From positions 1,054,001-1,118,000 of the forward strand of contig NZ_CP182343.1 in assembly GCF_048571125.1 (NCBI RefSeq): a stretch of DNA of 64,000 nt, given 5' to 3'. The DNA comes from Arcobacter siniprincipis (GTDB lineage Bacteria > Campylobacterota > Campylobacteria > Campylobacterales > Arcobacteraceae). A model generated the notes under the pieces. That model saw only the letters and a program-made list of their open reading frames with translations, had not been told where the DNA came from and did not search any database. The position numbers and the translations under genes were made by a program. Below are positions 53,262 through 61,932 of the stretch, in pieces. Numbering within the stretch: position 1 is the first letter of the stretch; each line of letters opens with the position of its first letter.

Positions 53262-54017
53262 TTATTTTAAATCGAATAGCTGTTGTGTTACTGCATCAAC
53301 TTTTACTTGAATTGTTTGTTTAACGATTCCTCCAAAAGCATTTTTACCTTTAAATTCAGTTTGTACAAACATATATGGTCTTTCTACTCCATAATAAACA
53401 AAGCTTCTAATAGTTTTAATATGTTCATAAGATGATGAATCATTCATTGAATTTTTAATTAGAGTTTCTAATGGAAAGTAGCTACCATCCCATGGACTAA
53501 AACCTTCAAGTAATAATGCAGTGTTGTAGTATGTTTTCATTTTATGATTTGGAGATAATTTATAGTCATCATAACACCAATCTAACATTTTACCAATTGT
53601 GTAGTTATCTTGTTTTTCATAGATTAAATTTCCTAAGCAATTATAAAATTTATTATTATATTCTGATGATAGTTCTTTTCCTTTTACATAATCACTTGCA
53701 ACAGTTTTTAAAGTATTAACAGGAAGTGTTCTTGCATCTTTTAATGTTGTTTCTTTTTGATTATCATAACTAGGTGAACTAAAAAAAACAATTATTGCAA
53801 TAACAATAATAACTATTCCCCATATTTTGGCTTTTTTTACAAATTCTTTTTTTACGATTATTTCATCAACCTCAAAAATGGCATTTGATTTAGTAATCCC
53901 ATCATCAATGTACTCTATAAAAACATAGCCTTTTTTCTCTAACTTTTTTTTAATTCTTTCAAGGTCTTCCTCTCTTTGAGCTTTTGTTAATCCTGTAATT
54001 GAGACTGTCTTTTTCAT
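53262..54017 (-). CDS. Membrane protein, probable prophage cargo (unknown function)
   Basis: 251 residues: N-terminal cytoplasmic part about 1-63 (basic, lysine-rich), one membrane segment about 65-82 (WGIVIIVIAIIVFF), then an extracytoplasmic domain of about 165 residues with a C-x(n)-C pair (YNCLGN, LDWCYD). Transcribed away from the repressor gene, between the phage left end and the repressor, where Mu-like phages often carry host-altering genes. Could be a superinfection-exclusion or lysogenic-conversion protein; not recognised. Confidence 0.7.
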   Translation of the reverse strand: MKKTVSITGLTKAQREEDLERIKKKLEKKGYVFIEYIDDGITKSNAIFEVDEIIVKKEFVKKAKIWGIVIIVIAIIVFFSSPSYDNQKETTLKDARTLPVNTLKTVASDYVKGKELSSEYNNKFYNCLGNLIYEKQDNYTIGKMLDWCYDDYKLSPNHKMKTYYNTALLLEGFSPWDGSYFPLETLIKNSMNDSSSYEHIKTIRSFVYYGVERPYMFVQTEFKGKNAFGGIVKQTIQVKVDAVTQQLFDLK

Positions 54018-54105
54018 AATTTACCTTTAATTGTTTTATCTATAATAACATAAGAGAAATTAAAGAATAAAAAATAAATACTTTTAAAATACTTTTAAAT
54101 CACTA

Positions 54106-54789
54106 TTAAAATGGTTTTATTTTTGCTCTTACTATACCAATGATTTTGATTAGGTTTAAATTTTCACCTTCAATATGTATATCATCATATGAGCTATTAT
54201 CACTTTGTAATTTAATCCAAGTTTTGAATGGGTCTGATTTAAATCGCTTTATATAAACCTCTCCATTTATATTAGCTATTACTGTTTCACCATTCTTAGC
54301 TTCATCATTTTTTTCTATGATTACATATTCTCCATTAGATACATAAGGTTCCATAGAGTCTCCATAAACTCTTATAATATCTAGCCTATCATATTTTCTT
54401 ATGTTAATAATTTCATCTAAAAATATTTTACTAAGGTGCATTTTCTTTGGTGTTACATCACCATTTAATGCACCATAACCAGCTGCAGCATATACTTCTG
54501 GATAAAAGTTTATAGATACTACATCTTTTGATGGAATATTATTATTTAAAAAAGGTAAATCTTCTCCATCTTCTATAAACATCTTACCTTTTCCTGTTTG
54601 CAACCAATTTAAATTTATATTTTCTTTTTCTGAAATGATACAAATCGTTTCATTTATTACTTCTTTTGTTTTTAATTTTCCTATTGCTTGTTGAGTATAA
54701 CCATATTTTTCTGCAACTTCTTTGTTGTTTTTCTTACCATATCTTGTTATTAAAGCCTCTTCAAATCTACTTCCTACTGAATTCAACAT
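54106..54789 (-). CDS. Prophage repressor, HTH plus S24 peptidase
   Basis: 227 residues: N-terminal HTH about 1-65 (KKNNKEVAEKYGYTQQAIGK), C-terminal autoprotease with AAAGYG cleavage site, Ser in VYGDSMEPYV and Lys in EVYIKRFK. It is divergent from the transposase operon. Three copies of GATACAAAT-type operators lie inside its 5' end and over the early promoter, so it should repress both directions. The LexA-type protease domain implies SOS induction, unlike the Mu c repressor. Confidence 0.9.
   Translation of the reverse strand: MLNSVGSRFEEALITRYGKKNNKEVAEKYGYTQQAIGKLKTKEVINETICIISEKENINLNWLQTGKGKMFIEDGEDLPFLNNNIPSKDVVSINFYPEVYAAAGYGALNGDVTPKKMHLSKIFLDEIINIRKYDRLDIIRVYGDSMEPYVSNGEYVIIEKNDEAKNGETVIANINGEVYIKRFKSDPFKTWIKLQSDNSSYDDIHIEGENLNLIKIIGIVRAKIKPF
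54633..54655. promoter_or_regulatory. Operator O1 inside the repressor gene
   Basis: A 23-base quasi-palindrome with arms AAATGA/TCATTT and centre TACAAATCGTT; 9 of 11 base pairs match. The core GATACAAATCGTTTC recurs with small changes at O2 and, inverted, at O3. Confidence 0.65.
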
Positions 54790-54804
54790 TATAAATAATC
54801 CTTA

Positions 54805-54858
54805 AAATGATACAAATTGTTTCAAAACTCTTGACAAATGAAACGATTTGTTTTATAC
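54805..54858. promoter_or_regulatory. Operators O2 and O3 over the early promoter
   Basis: O2 at 54805-54827 has core GATACAAATTGTTTC. O3 at 54836-54858 is the inverted form (GAAACGATTTGTTTTATAC). O3 occupies the spacer and -10 of the early promoter, so bound repressor would block RNA polymerase. Confidence 0.75.
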
Positions 54859-54859
54859 T
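54831..54859 (+). promoter_or_regulatory. Early (lytic) promoter of the prophage
   Basis: Consensus -35 TTGACA (54831-54836), exactly 17 bases of spacer, then -10 TATACT (54854-54859). It points at the transposase operon; transcription should begin near 54866. Confidence 0.8.
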
Positions 54860-54865
54860 TCCATC

Positions 54866-55131
54866 ATAATTAATCACACATTCGAGATTAATTATACATA
54901 AATCAAGATAAAACGCAAGATTTATCTTATGTTCTTTAATTGATATTGTTAAAAATCGAGTCGGCGGGATTCTTTGATAGAGATGAAGGTTGAGGCAACA
55001 GAGACGATGATGCAACTCTACTCGTAGGTAAAGCTTCTAAGGAAGAGCCTAAACAAAGTATCAATATTTATTATTAAGCCCTCTTTTGCGAATTTTTGAG
55101 GGCTTAACTATGCGTATTGAAAGGAGTTTAT
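54866..55131 (+). other. Long early leader with hairpins
   Basis: About 265 bases between the early promoter and the first small gene. It holds AAGATAAA/TTTATCTT (8 bp, around 54904-54930) and a strong 10-bp hairpin TTAAGCCCTC/GAGGGCTTAA (55074-55083, 55098-55107) with a 14-base loop and no T-tract. No supportable gene beyond a 14-codon frame. It may attenuate early transcription or yield a short RNA. Confidence 0.5.
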
Positions 55132-55272
55132 ATGTTGATTTGTTTAAAAGTATTTAGCGTAATTATTTTATTTATATTTTTTATAGTTTTGAGAGCTGCC
55201 TCAAAAGAGATGGACAGAATTCTAAAAGAAAATAGTGAGAATAAAAAAGAAGGGAGTCTTTTTTATGACTAG
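55132..55272 (+). CDS. 46-residue single-span membrane protein
   Basis: ATG 55132 follows AAAGGAG by 6 bases. Starts MLICLKVFSVIILFIFF, one membrane helix, then a charged tail with KENSENKKEG. First gene of the early operon; its stop overlaps the next start by 8 bases. Small phage membrane peptide, function unknown. Confidence 0.65.
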   Translation: MLICLKVFSVIILFIFFIVLRAASKEMDRILKENSENKKEGSLFYD

Positions 55273-55525
55273 TCATTTGTTGGAAATAGCAGCTGTATTT
55301 ATATCTCAGTTATTACTTATTTTTTTAAGACTTGTAAATGTTCGTTTAGTCGTAAAAGGGCAAGTTTTAAAATCAATGGTTTATACATTGTTAATACAGT
55401 TTGCTTGGTTAATAAGTAGTGCAATAGGAATAAAGGCTCTACTTGACAATGATTTAATAACAGTATGTTTCTACTTAGCTGGTGGAGTAGCTGGGTCATA
55501 CTTGAATTTTAAGATAAAGGTTTAA
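55265..55525 (+). CDS. Small membrane protein with three or more hydrophobic segments
   Basis: 86 residues from ATG 55265 (GGGAG about 10 bases before). Segments about 5-22, 36-55 and 62-80, with FAWLISSAIGIKALL. Could be a holin-like or host-takeover membrane protein; position in the early operon argues against a late lysis role. Not recognised. Confidence 0.65.
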   Translation: MTSHLLEIAAVFISQLLLIFLRLVNVRLVVKGQVLKSMVYTLLIQFAWLISSAIGIKALLDNDLITVCFYLAGGVAGSYLNFKIKV

Positions 55526-55526
55526 C

Positions 55527-55763
55527 ATGGGGAAAAGTTTAAAAGAAATGACCTTAAAAGAACGATTTGATAGTCGTGGTTTTTCTCCTATGGCTTATAG
55601 CAGAGCTTATAAAGTCGATAGGACAACATTAACAAGGGTTTTAGATGGAACATTAACAGGTGAAAAAGAGAGTCCAAGAAGTGGAGGTGTAAGAAAAATC
55701 TTTGCTCAACTTAAAAAAGACAAGATTTGGATAGGTCCACTTCCATGGGAAAAGGAGAAATAG
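55527..55763 (+). CDS. Ner-like DNA-binding protein
   Basis: 78 residues with a probable HTH (ERFDSRGFSPMAYSRAYKV then RTTLTRVLDGTLTG). Small, basic and placed immediately before the transposase gene (one-base gap), exactly where Mu carries ner, which down-regulates the early promoter. Confidence 0.7.
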   Translation: MGKSLKEMTLKERFDSRGFSPMAYSRAYKVDRTTLTRVLDGTLTGEKESPRSGGVRKIFAQLKKDKIWIGPLPWEKEK

Positions 55764-55764
55764 T

Positions 55765-57873
55765 ATGGAGTTAACGGTTAGAAAATTAGAAGAGATATTA
55801 AATATTCGACATAACAACATTCTTAAAGCCCTAAAAGAAACTCCATATAAACTCGAAAAAGTGGAAGGCTCGGCAAAACCTGTTAAGCATTACAGCATTG
55901 AAGACTTACCTCAAAGATATAAAGATAAGTTAAGTGAGCAAGGTATTGAGGAAAAGGTTGAGAGCAAAAAAGACACTGACATTTCAAAAGCAAAATTTAC
56001 AACTATTTATTTGATGGCTAGTCCTGATAAAAAAGAAAAGGCGATGTTAAAGTGTCGCTTGATTGAGTTTTATTTGAAAAGAAAAGGGACTCTAAATCAG
56101 AAACAATGGCTAAAAGATACACTTAACAATGATGTAGATTTTGATCCACTTGGAAAAGTATCTATTAAGCAACTCAACGATTGGTTGAAACTTTATAATG
56201 ATGCTAAAAAAAATAGAAGTAATGTTGTAGAAGCTTTTATTGATAAACGAGGTGCAAAAGCTGGAGCTGGAATCAAGACCTTAACTGAGCAAATGAAAAA
56301 GGTAGCTGAGAGTTATTTTATAAAAGATACTTTTATAAAGATGACAGAGGTTCATAGAAATATGAAGTTCAAATTTGGCGATATGTTGCCAAGTTATGAT
56401 GTACTCAATAACTACTATAAAGAGTGGAAAAAGGAAAAGCCTCTTTTATATGCTTTTGCACAATCTCCTGATGGTGCAAAAAATAAGTATATGCCAGCAG
56501 TTGGAAATATGAGTGAGAAAGCTAAACACAAAAATCACTATTGGGAGCTTGACTCGACACCAGCTGATATCATTTGTGAAGATGGAAAGCGTTATGCGAT
56601 TATGGCTGCTATTGATGTCTTTACACGAAGAGTAGTTTTTCATGTAAGTGAAAGCTCCAGCTCTTTTAGTATTTCTCAACTTCTACGAAAAGCAATATTA
56701 AAGTTTGGTATTCCTGAGAATGTAGTAATTGATAATGGTAAGGATTATACCTCAAATCACTTCATGAGTGTTTGTTATAACTTGGGTATCAACCCTGTAA
56801 TTGTACCTCCATTTAGTGGAGATAAAAAACCTCATGTGGAGAGAATATTTGGAACTTTATCCCGTGAAGTTTTTATGCAAATTCCAGGATTTATTGGAGC
56901 TAATGTTTCCCAAAGGTCAAAGATACAAGCAAGGCAATCTTTTGCCCACAAGATTAACTCAGTTGAGAGATGGAGAGCAGAACTAAACTCAAGGAGTGAT
57001 GAAGAGAAAGCCTTGATAAAAGATGCTTGGAAAATCAAGAAAGAAAATCTAGGCTTAGAGTTAAACATTCTTAAAACTGCAGAGGAACTGCAAGACTTAT
57101 GTAATAGATGGGTTCATAATATCTACGAACAAAGGTCACATGGTTCTTTAGGAGTATCTCCTGTAAACAAATGGAATAACTGCCCAGCTCCTGTTGAAAC
57201 AATACCTGATGAAAGTATGTTAAACCTTCTTTTAGGAGAAAGTGTTACTAGAAGAGTTGGTAAAAAAGGTGTTGGTTTTGATGGATGTAATTATTGGCAT
57301 GAAGAGTTCATAGATTATTTAGGAAAAAGTGTCTTTATACTTGCTCCTGATGATATGGGTTATATCTTTGTACATGATGAAAAGATGAAGTTTATATGTA
57401 TAGCTGAAGATGTAGAACATAAAGGTCTTAGTAGGTCAGCTGCTAAAAAAGCAGCTAGAAAATGGACAGCACTTACTAAACATCTTGACAAGATGATAAA
57501 AGAGTCTAAACAATATGCTGATGTAACTATTGAGACAAGAATAGAAGCTGTTAAAAATAGAGTTGAAACTCACACATATGCAGTTACAAAGCATACAGAT
57601 GTGATAGATGCCACTATGAAAAATGCACCAATAATTGAAGCCAAAGATTTAAAAGCTTTAGAAAAATCAAACAAATACGACTTTAAAAATAAAGATGAAG
57701 AGGGCAAACCTCAAAAGGTACTACCAAGTGGAAGACCACCTTTTAAATCAAAAGTTGAACGCTTTGTTTGGGTGTTAGAACATGAAGATAAAAAGAATGA
57801 CAAAGATATAGCTCTCATGGAAAAATATCCTGACCTATATGAACTTGCAAAACAACAAATCAAAATATCATAA
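55765..57873 (+). CDS. Mu-type transposase (MuA-like DDE recombinase)
   Basis: 702 residues. N-terminal Mu-type HTH (ILNIRHNNILKALKETPYKL), central rve catalytic core with D263 (ELDSTPAD), D323 (VIDNGKDYTS) and E359 (HVERIF), beta-barrel domain after 470, and a C-terminal region that should contact MuB. Spacing of D-D-E (60 and 36) suits the Mu family. It cuts phage ends and joins them to target DNA for integration and replicative transposition. An open, intact frame. Confidence 0.95.
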   Translation: MELTVRKLEEILNIRHNNILKALKETPYKLEKVEGSAKPVKHYSIEDLPQRYKDKLSEQGIEEKVESKKDTDISKAKFTTIYLMASPDKKEKAMLKCRLIEFYLKRKGTLNQKQWLKDTLNNDVDFDPLGKVSIKQLNDWLKLYNDAKKNRSNVVEAFIDKRGAKAGAGIKTLTEQMKKVAESYFIKDTFIKMTEVHRNMKFKFGDMLPSYDVLNNYYKEWKKEKPLLYAFAQSPDGAKNKYMPAVGNMSEKAKHKNHYWELDSTPADIICEDGKRYAIMAAIDVFTRRVVFHVSESSSSFSISQLLRKAILKFGIPENVVIDNGKDYTSNHFMSVCYNLGINPVIVPPFSGDKKPHVERIFGTLSREVFMQIPGFIGANVSQRSKIQARQSFAHKINSVERWRAELNSRSDEEKALIKDAWKIKKENLGLELNILKTAEELQDLCNRWVHNIYEQRSHGSLGVSPVNKWNNCPAPVETIPDESMLNLLLGESVTRRVGKKGVGFDGCNYWHEEFIDYLGKSVFILAPDDMGYIFVHDEKMKFICIAEDVEHKGLSRSAAKKAARKWTALTKHLDKMIKESKQYADVTIETRIEAVKNRVETHTYAVTKHTDVIDATMKNAPIIEAKDLKALEKSNKYDFKNKDEEGKPQKVLPSGRPPFKSKVERFVWVLEHEDKKNDKDIALMEKYPDLYELAKQQIKIS

Positions 57874-57882
57874 GGAGATTAG

Positions 57883-58587
57883 ATGCAACATCAGTTTATA
57901 CCAACAGATAATTATATTATGTGTTTAGAGGCACTTAAAGAGTTAAGAGAGTTACCAAGAGATATGGAAAAGATGGGGCTATTTTTTGGAAACGCTGGAA
58001 GAGGTAAATCCTTGATAATAGAAAAGATAGCAATAGATCAAGATGCAGCACTAGTAAGGACACTTGGAAGTTGGACACCAAAGTCTATGATGATAGATAT
58101 ATGCGTAGCTTTGGATTTAGATGATACAGGTACAACTACAACCTTGCAACATAAGATTATAGATGAATTAATACTTACTAAAAAGACATTGATAGTCGAT
58201 GAAATTGATACTTTATTTTTGAATGGCAATAAGAAGTTATTACTAATGATTAGAGATATTCATGACATGGCTAAGACACCTATTATATTAACAGGGATGG
58301 AAGAGTGTGAAAAAAGGTTTAAAAGAGACACTCACTATTATGAGCGATTTTCAAGAAAAGTAAAGATGGGAAACACTACACGAAATGATATCAAAAGATT
58401 AACTTTAAACTCTGATGTAACTATTGAAGATGACTTGGTGGAATACCTCTTTACTCAATATGGAAATTTTAGACCTGTAAAAGTATTGATTAATGCTTTA
58501 GAGTCATATTGTGAAGACAATGATATCGAAGTAGTAAATCTAAAAACTTACAAATCAATTCCAAAAGAGAAGTTAAATGTCATCTAA
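57883..58587 (+). CDS. MuB-type target-selecting AAA+ ATPase
   Basis: 234 residues: Walker A FGNAGRGKS (36-43), Walker B LIVDEIDTLF (D106, E107), sensor LTGMEE and an arginine-rich segment RDTHYYERFSRKVKMG. It binds target DNA in an ATP-dependent filament and stimulates the transposase. Shorter than Mu MuB (312), lacking its N-terminal HTH region. Nine bases after the transposase gene; overlaps the next gene by 11 bases. Confidence 0.92.
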   Translation: MQHQFIPTDNYIMCLEALKELRELPRDMEKMGLFFGNAGRGKSLIIEKIAIDQDAALVRTLGSWTPKSMMIDICVALDLDDTGTTTTLQHKIIDELILTKKTLIVDEIDTLFLNGNKKLLLMIRDIHDMAKTPIILTGMEECEKRFKRDTHYYERFSRKVKMGNTTRNDIKRLTLNSDVTIEDDLVEYLFTQYGNFRPVKVLINALESYCEDNDIEVVNLKTYKSIPKEKLNVI

Positions 58588-59404
58588 AACACCTATAGAA
58601 GAGAAGATAGCAAGATATATCAAGATGAAAAAAATCTTCTCTTTTTCTGAAGCAATGATTGTGACAGGAGCAACAAAAGATATCTTACTAGATGCTCTTT
58701 TGAAATATGAAGAACAAGGATTAATAAGATTAGATAAGCATGAGAATACTATCACTCAAAGGTTCTATATAGTTCTTAATAAACCACTTAAAAAAGAAGA
58801 GGTGAAAGTCAATACTTTATCCGAGGCAATATTTAGACCTCTTGATAAAGTAAACAAAAGACTAGCCTTAATGAAAGTAGAAACAATCACATATATAGAA
58901 TTATTTTATTTCTCAAAGCTCTCAAGAGGGATATTTAAAAAGGTAGTAGGTCATTTAGTTGACCTTGAGATACTTAAAAATCTGAGTGAGCCAAATAGTC
59001 AAAATATGAATTATGAAATTGATTATTCAAAAGTTGAAGTTTTACTCACATTTTTCAAGCAAAAAAAATATGAAGATATAAGACAAATACTTGATGGTAA
59101 AAAGCCCTTGGTATTTGTAAAACTTCCACCTATCTTACCTGAGATATTAAAGACTATACAAGAAAATGAGGTTTTAAAACGGGATGAACTAAGTATCTTA
59201 TCAAAAATCACAAGAAAGAAGCTGAGTGATTGGTGGAAGATATTACAAAAACTTGGGCTCATAGTTGACAAGTTTCATGAACCTGATGAGAAAAGAGTGA
59301 CTTATATCTTTAGTGCAAAACGTGCGAGAGCAGTATTGAGGGAACTTGAAAAGGGTGCTTATGAAAAAGACAATGAACTGAGACACTTATGGTTGAAGAA
59401 CTAG
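58577..59404 (+). CDS. Phage early protein with winged-helix-like repeats
   Basis: 275 residues, basic, soluble. Three helical segments look like winged helices (about 5-60, 95-150, 190-250; e.g. LKRDELSILSKITRKKL). Probably DNA-binding. Coupled to the ATPase gene by overlap. Not recognised. Confidence 0.7.
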   Translation: MSSKTPIEEKIARYIKMKKIFSFSEAMIVTGATKDILLDALLKYEEQGLIRLDKHENTITQRFYIVLNKPLKKEEVKVNTLSEAIFRPLDKVNKRLALMKVETITYIELFYFSKLSRGIFKKVVGHLVDLEILKNLSEPNSQNMNYEIDYSKVEVLLTFFKQKKYEDIRQILDGKKPLVFVKLPPILPEILKTIQENEVLKRDELSILSKITRKKLSDWWKILQKLGLIVDKFHEPDEKRVTYIFSAKRARAVLRELEKGAYEKDNELRHLWLKN

Positions 59405-59613
59405 AGTTATTAAAGATTGAAGTTGAAAGGAAGTCTATGGGGATAGTTGCTAAGGAGCTAAAAGTTAGTAAGGCAACTATTAGCTTGGTGGTAAGAGAGA
59501 AGTATCCAAATCCATACAAGATATATGCAAAAGTAAAAGAGAGATATGGACAAAAGATAATAGGTGCAAATGCAAAAGCAGATGCAGTAAGTTTATTTAA
59601 GGAGCTGATATGA
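59389..59613 (+). CDS. Small HTH protein
   Basis: 74 residues: EVERKSMGIVAKELKVSKAT reads as a helix-turn-helix, with VVREKYPNPYKIYAKVKERYG after it, a form common in phage early genes. Overlaps the previous gene by 16 bases and the next by 4. Confidence 0.75.
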   Translation: MVEELELLKIEVERKSMGIVAKELKVSKATISLVVREKYPNPYKIYAKVKERYGQKIIGANAKADAVSLFKELI

Positions 59614-59738
59614 ATAGTGGAGAAGTTTTAGTTTTGGCTGTGGTGTGTTTTTTGGTGGGTTTTATTTTTAATGAAGTCATAAGAAGCAAGAAAGATGACG
59701 GAAAGATGGAGTTTAGTGAAAGGCTGAAAAATGACTAG
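59610..59738 (+). CDS. 42-residue single-span membrane protein
   Basis: ATG 59610 overlaps the preceding stop (ATGA-type) after a GGAG site. Starts MNSGEVLVLAVVCFLVGFIF, one membrane helix, then a charged tail. Overlaps the next gene by 8 bases, which supports real translation. Confidence 0.65.
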   Translation: MNSGEVLVLAVVCFLVGFIFNEVIRSKKDDGKMEFSERLKND

Positions 59739-60003
59739 AAAGAACTTGAAAGTAGAAGAGATAAAAGAGGGTGAGTATCTTGTAAAAGTTGGAGTTGTGA
59801 GCTTCCAAATAGATAGAAAAAACCTTGAAATTTTAGCTTTTTTGATAGCTAATACTCTAGGTGCAAATATGGTGGAAGATGAAGAGCTTCAAGAGGTATT
59901 TAAAAGATATGACGAACTGAGTATTTCTGTTCCAGTACTAAGAGTCAATGCAAATGCTAAAAGTACCAAAGAACATCCGTTAGGAGAGAAAAATGATTTA
60001 TGA
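59731..60003 (+). CDS. Hypothetical early phage protein
   Basis: 90 residues, mixed alpha/beta, acidic (KVGVVSFQIDRKNLEILAF). Start overlaps the preceding gene; stop overlaps the next by 11 bases. Not recognised. Confidence 0.65.
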   Translation: MTRKNLKVEEIKEGEYLVKVGVVSFQIDRKNLEILAFLIANTLGANMVEDEELQEVFKRYDELSISVPVLRVNANAKSTKEHPLGEKNDL

Positions 60004-60421
60004 AGGATATGTATTAAATAGTGAACTACATAAGAAAGCTGGTGTATCTCACTGTGCAATCTCACAATTGACAAGTGTAACAAAAGATAAATTAGGAAAA
60101 TTAGTAATTATAAAAAAAGGCACTCTTCCTGAAAAATATCAGAGTGCTGCTGAAAAATGTACGGACTTAGGAAAATATACATTAATGGCTGAATTTAACC
60201 GTGAGCTTGGAATGTGTCCGCATTATCTTTCTGTATTTGAAATAAATCATAATCTTGAATTTAAAGGCGTGAAAATTTTAGACACAAGACTGATAGAGCT
60301 ACCTGAAAGGATAATAGAATTATTTAAGGAAGGTAAAACTTTATTTAAAATCACATCAGATAATGAAGAGTATGCAGATGAAGTTATTGATATGCAAGGT
60401 TTGAAAATAGGATTTTATTAA
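59993..60421 (+). CDS. Hypothetical early phage protein, possible HTH
   Basis: 142 residues preceded by AGGAGAGAAAA. N-terminal HKKAGVSHCAISQLTSVTKD suggests an HTH; no further motif. A terminator-like hairpin follows. Confidence 0.65.
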   Translation: MIYEGYVLNSELHKKAGVSHCAISQLTSVTKDKLGKLVIIKKGTLPEKYQSAAEKCTDLGKYTLMAEFNRELGMCPHYLSVFEINHNLEFKGVKILDTRLIELPERIIELFKEGKTLFKITSDNEEYADEVIDMQGLKIGFY

Positions 60422-60430
60422 GAATATTCA

Positions 60431-60454
60431 TAAAGCAGCTGGTGAGCTGCTTTA
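60431..60454 (+). terminator. Hairpin within the early region
   Basis: TAAAGCAGCT/AGCTGCTTTA, 10-bp perfect stem, loop GGTG. No long T-run follows, so it may only slow transcription. Confidence 0.55.
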
Positions 60455-60488
60455 TTGAGTATTACTCAAATCAATATAAAGGATACAA

Positions 60489-60677
60489 ATGAAAAAAGAA
60501 GAGTTAATTGAGTGGATTGATGGAGAAGTCAAAAAAATAGATGAAGATGAAAGATATCATTATCGTCCAAGGGCAACGATAAGAGAAAATGCACCACTTG
60601 CATTTGTTCAATTTGAGATGGAAACAAAAATGAGACTTTTAAAAGAGTTCAAACAAAAATTAAACAAGGAGAAATAA
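60489..60677 (+). CDS. Small hypothetical phage protein
   Basis: 62 residues, highly charged and helical (ELIEWIDGEVKKIDEDERYH). Preceded by AAAGGATACAA; stop overlaps the next start by one base. Not recognised. Confidence 0.65.
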   Translation: MKKEELIEWIDGEVKKIDEDERYHYRPRATIRENAPLAFVQFEMETKMRLLKEFKQKLNKEK

Positions 60678-61345
60678 TGGCAAATATTAAAGATGGTAAA
60701 TGGGAAGATAAAGAAGGAAAATTTGTCCACCCTGACATGATAAGAATGGATAAGCAACTTGAAGATGAGCTGGTTGAGTCATTGGTAAGTAAAGCGATTA
60801 CATTACAGGACAAAATGAAAGAATACAAAATCCATGCTTTTGCTGAGTGTTATGCTTTTGTAGATTTACTAAGAAGTAACTATGACATGGAGCGAATCAC
60901 AAGTAAAAGTGGTGCTGTAACACTTAAAAACTTTAACGGAACTATGGAGGTTCAAATCCAAGTTGCAAAGCTTATAACATTTGACCAAAAATTAACTCTT
61001 GCAAAAGAGAAGATAGATGAGTACTTAACTGAAAAAACAAGTGGAAGTGATGCAGAAATACAAACACTTATCACAAGAGCATTTGATGTTAAGAATGGAA
61101 AAGTTGATGCAAAACAAATCATTAGCTTAAAAAGTTATCCAATAGAACATACACTTTGGAGAGAAGCTATGAGTATGATTGATGAGGCTACAGAGATAGC
61201 TGGAACAAAGTCATATATTAGATTTAAGCAAAGAGATGGATTGAACCTTGATGGTGCTATGCAAACTATCATTTTAGATTTGGCAGCACTTCCTGTAACG
61301 GAAGGGGAAATTCAAACTTATCAAAAAGATATAGGAGAAAAGTAA
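60677..61345 (+). CDS. DUF3164-family Mu-like phage protein
   Basis: 222 residues. Starts ANIKDGKWEDKEGKFVHPDMI and continues with the helical core and RFKQRDGLNLDGAMQTIILD near the end, the pattern of DUF3164 proteins found in the early region of Mu-like phages. Biochemical role unknown. One-base overlap with both neighbours. Confidence 0.85.
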   Translation: MANIKDGKWEDKEGKFVHPDMIRMDKQLEDELVESLVSKAITLQDKMKEYKIHAFAECYAFVDLLRSNYDMERITSKSGAVTLKNFNGTMEVQIQVAKLITFDQKLTLAKEKIDEYLTEKTSGSDAEIQTLITRAFDVKNGKVDAKQIISLKSYPIEHTLWREAMSMIDEATEIAGTKSYIRFKQRDGLNLDGAMQTIILDLAALPVTEGEIQTYQKDIGEK

Positions 61346-61932
61346 TGAGAGTAGCAGTAGTAATAGGACATAGCGAAACATCACAAGGAGCATCAAATGC
61401 TTCTTATGGTGTGAGTGAGTTTGAGTTTAATAGAAAGTTAGCTCATGACATAGAAAACAACTTTGCTGAATATAACTTGATTGATGGGATTGTTGTTGTT
61501 TATCGTGAACATGGTTATGGGAAATTACCCCATGAGATAAATGAGATAGGTGTTGATTTAATCGTTAGCTTACATTGTAATGCCTTTGATACTGAGGCAA
61601 ATGGTTGTGAGATGCTTTACTACCATAAGAGTGAAAAGAGCAAAGAGATAGCTCGAATCTTTCAAAATAAGTTAGTACAAAACCTTGATAATAAAGATAG
61701 AGGTATCAAGCCTAAAACAAGTGAAGACAGAGGTGGATATCTTCTAAAAAATACAGTTGCTCCATGCATCATCTGTGAGCCATTTTTTATAGACAATGAT
61801 GAAGAGCTTTTAAGAGCTGATGAGTGTTTTAAAGATGGAGATTTGACTCGCTGGTATTGTGAAGCGATTAATGACTCATTGAAGTTTTTAAGAGATGGTA
61901 AATATGTTGAAAATAGTGGGGAGATTGAGTGA
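61345..61932 (+). CDS. N-acetylmuramoyl-L-alanine amidase (Amidase_3)
   Basis: 195 residues. Zinc ligands are seen as His in VIGHSE, Glu in SEFEFNRKLAHDI and His in VSLHCNA, with the catalytic Glu in CEPFFID. Cuts the amide bond between muramic acid and the stem peptide; probably the phage endolysin, though it is unusual to find it in the early operon. No signal peptide. Confidence 0.9.
   Translation: MRVAVVIGHSETSQGASNASYGVSEFEFNRKLAHDIENNFAEYNLIDGIVVVYREHGYGKLPHEINEIGVDLIVSLHCNAFDTEANGCEMLYYHKSEKSKEIARIFQNKLVQNLDNKDRGIKPKTSEDRGGYLLKNTVAPCIICEPFFIDNDEELLRADECFKDGDLTRWYCEAINDSLKFLRDGKYVENSGEIE

Noticed and set aside
54767..55015. 82-codon minus-strand frame over the prophage early promoter
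   Set aside because: It lies across operators and promoter and has an unnatural amino-acid mix.
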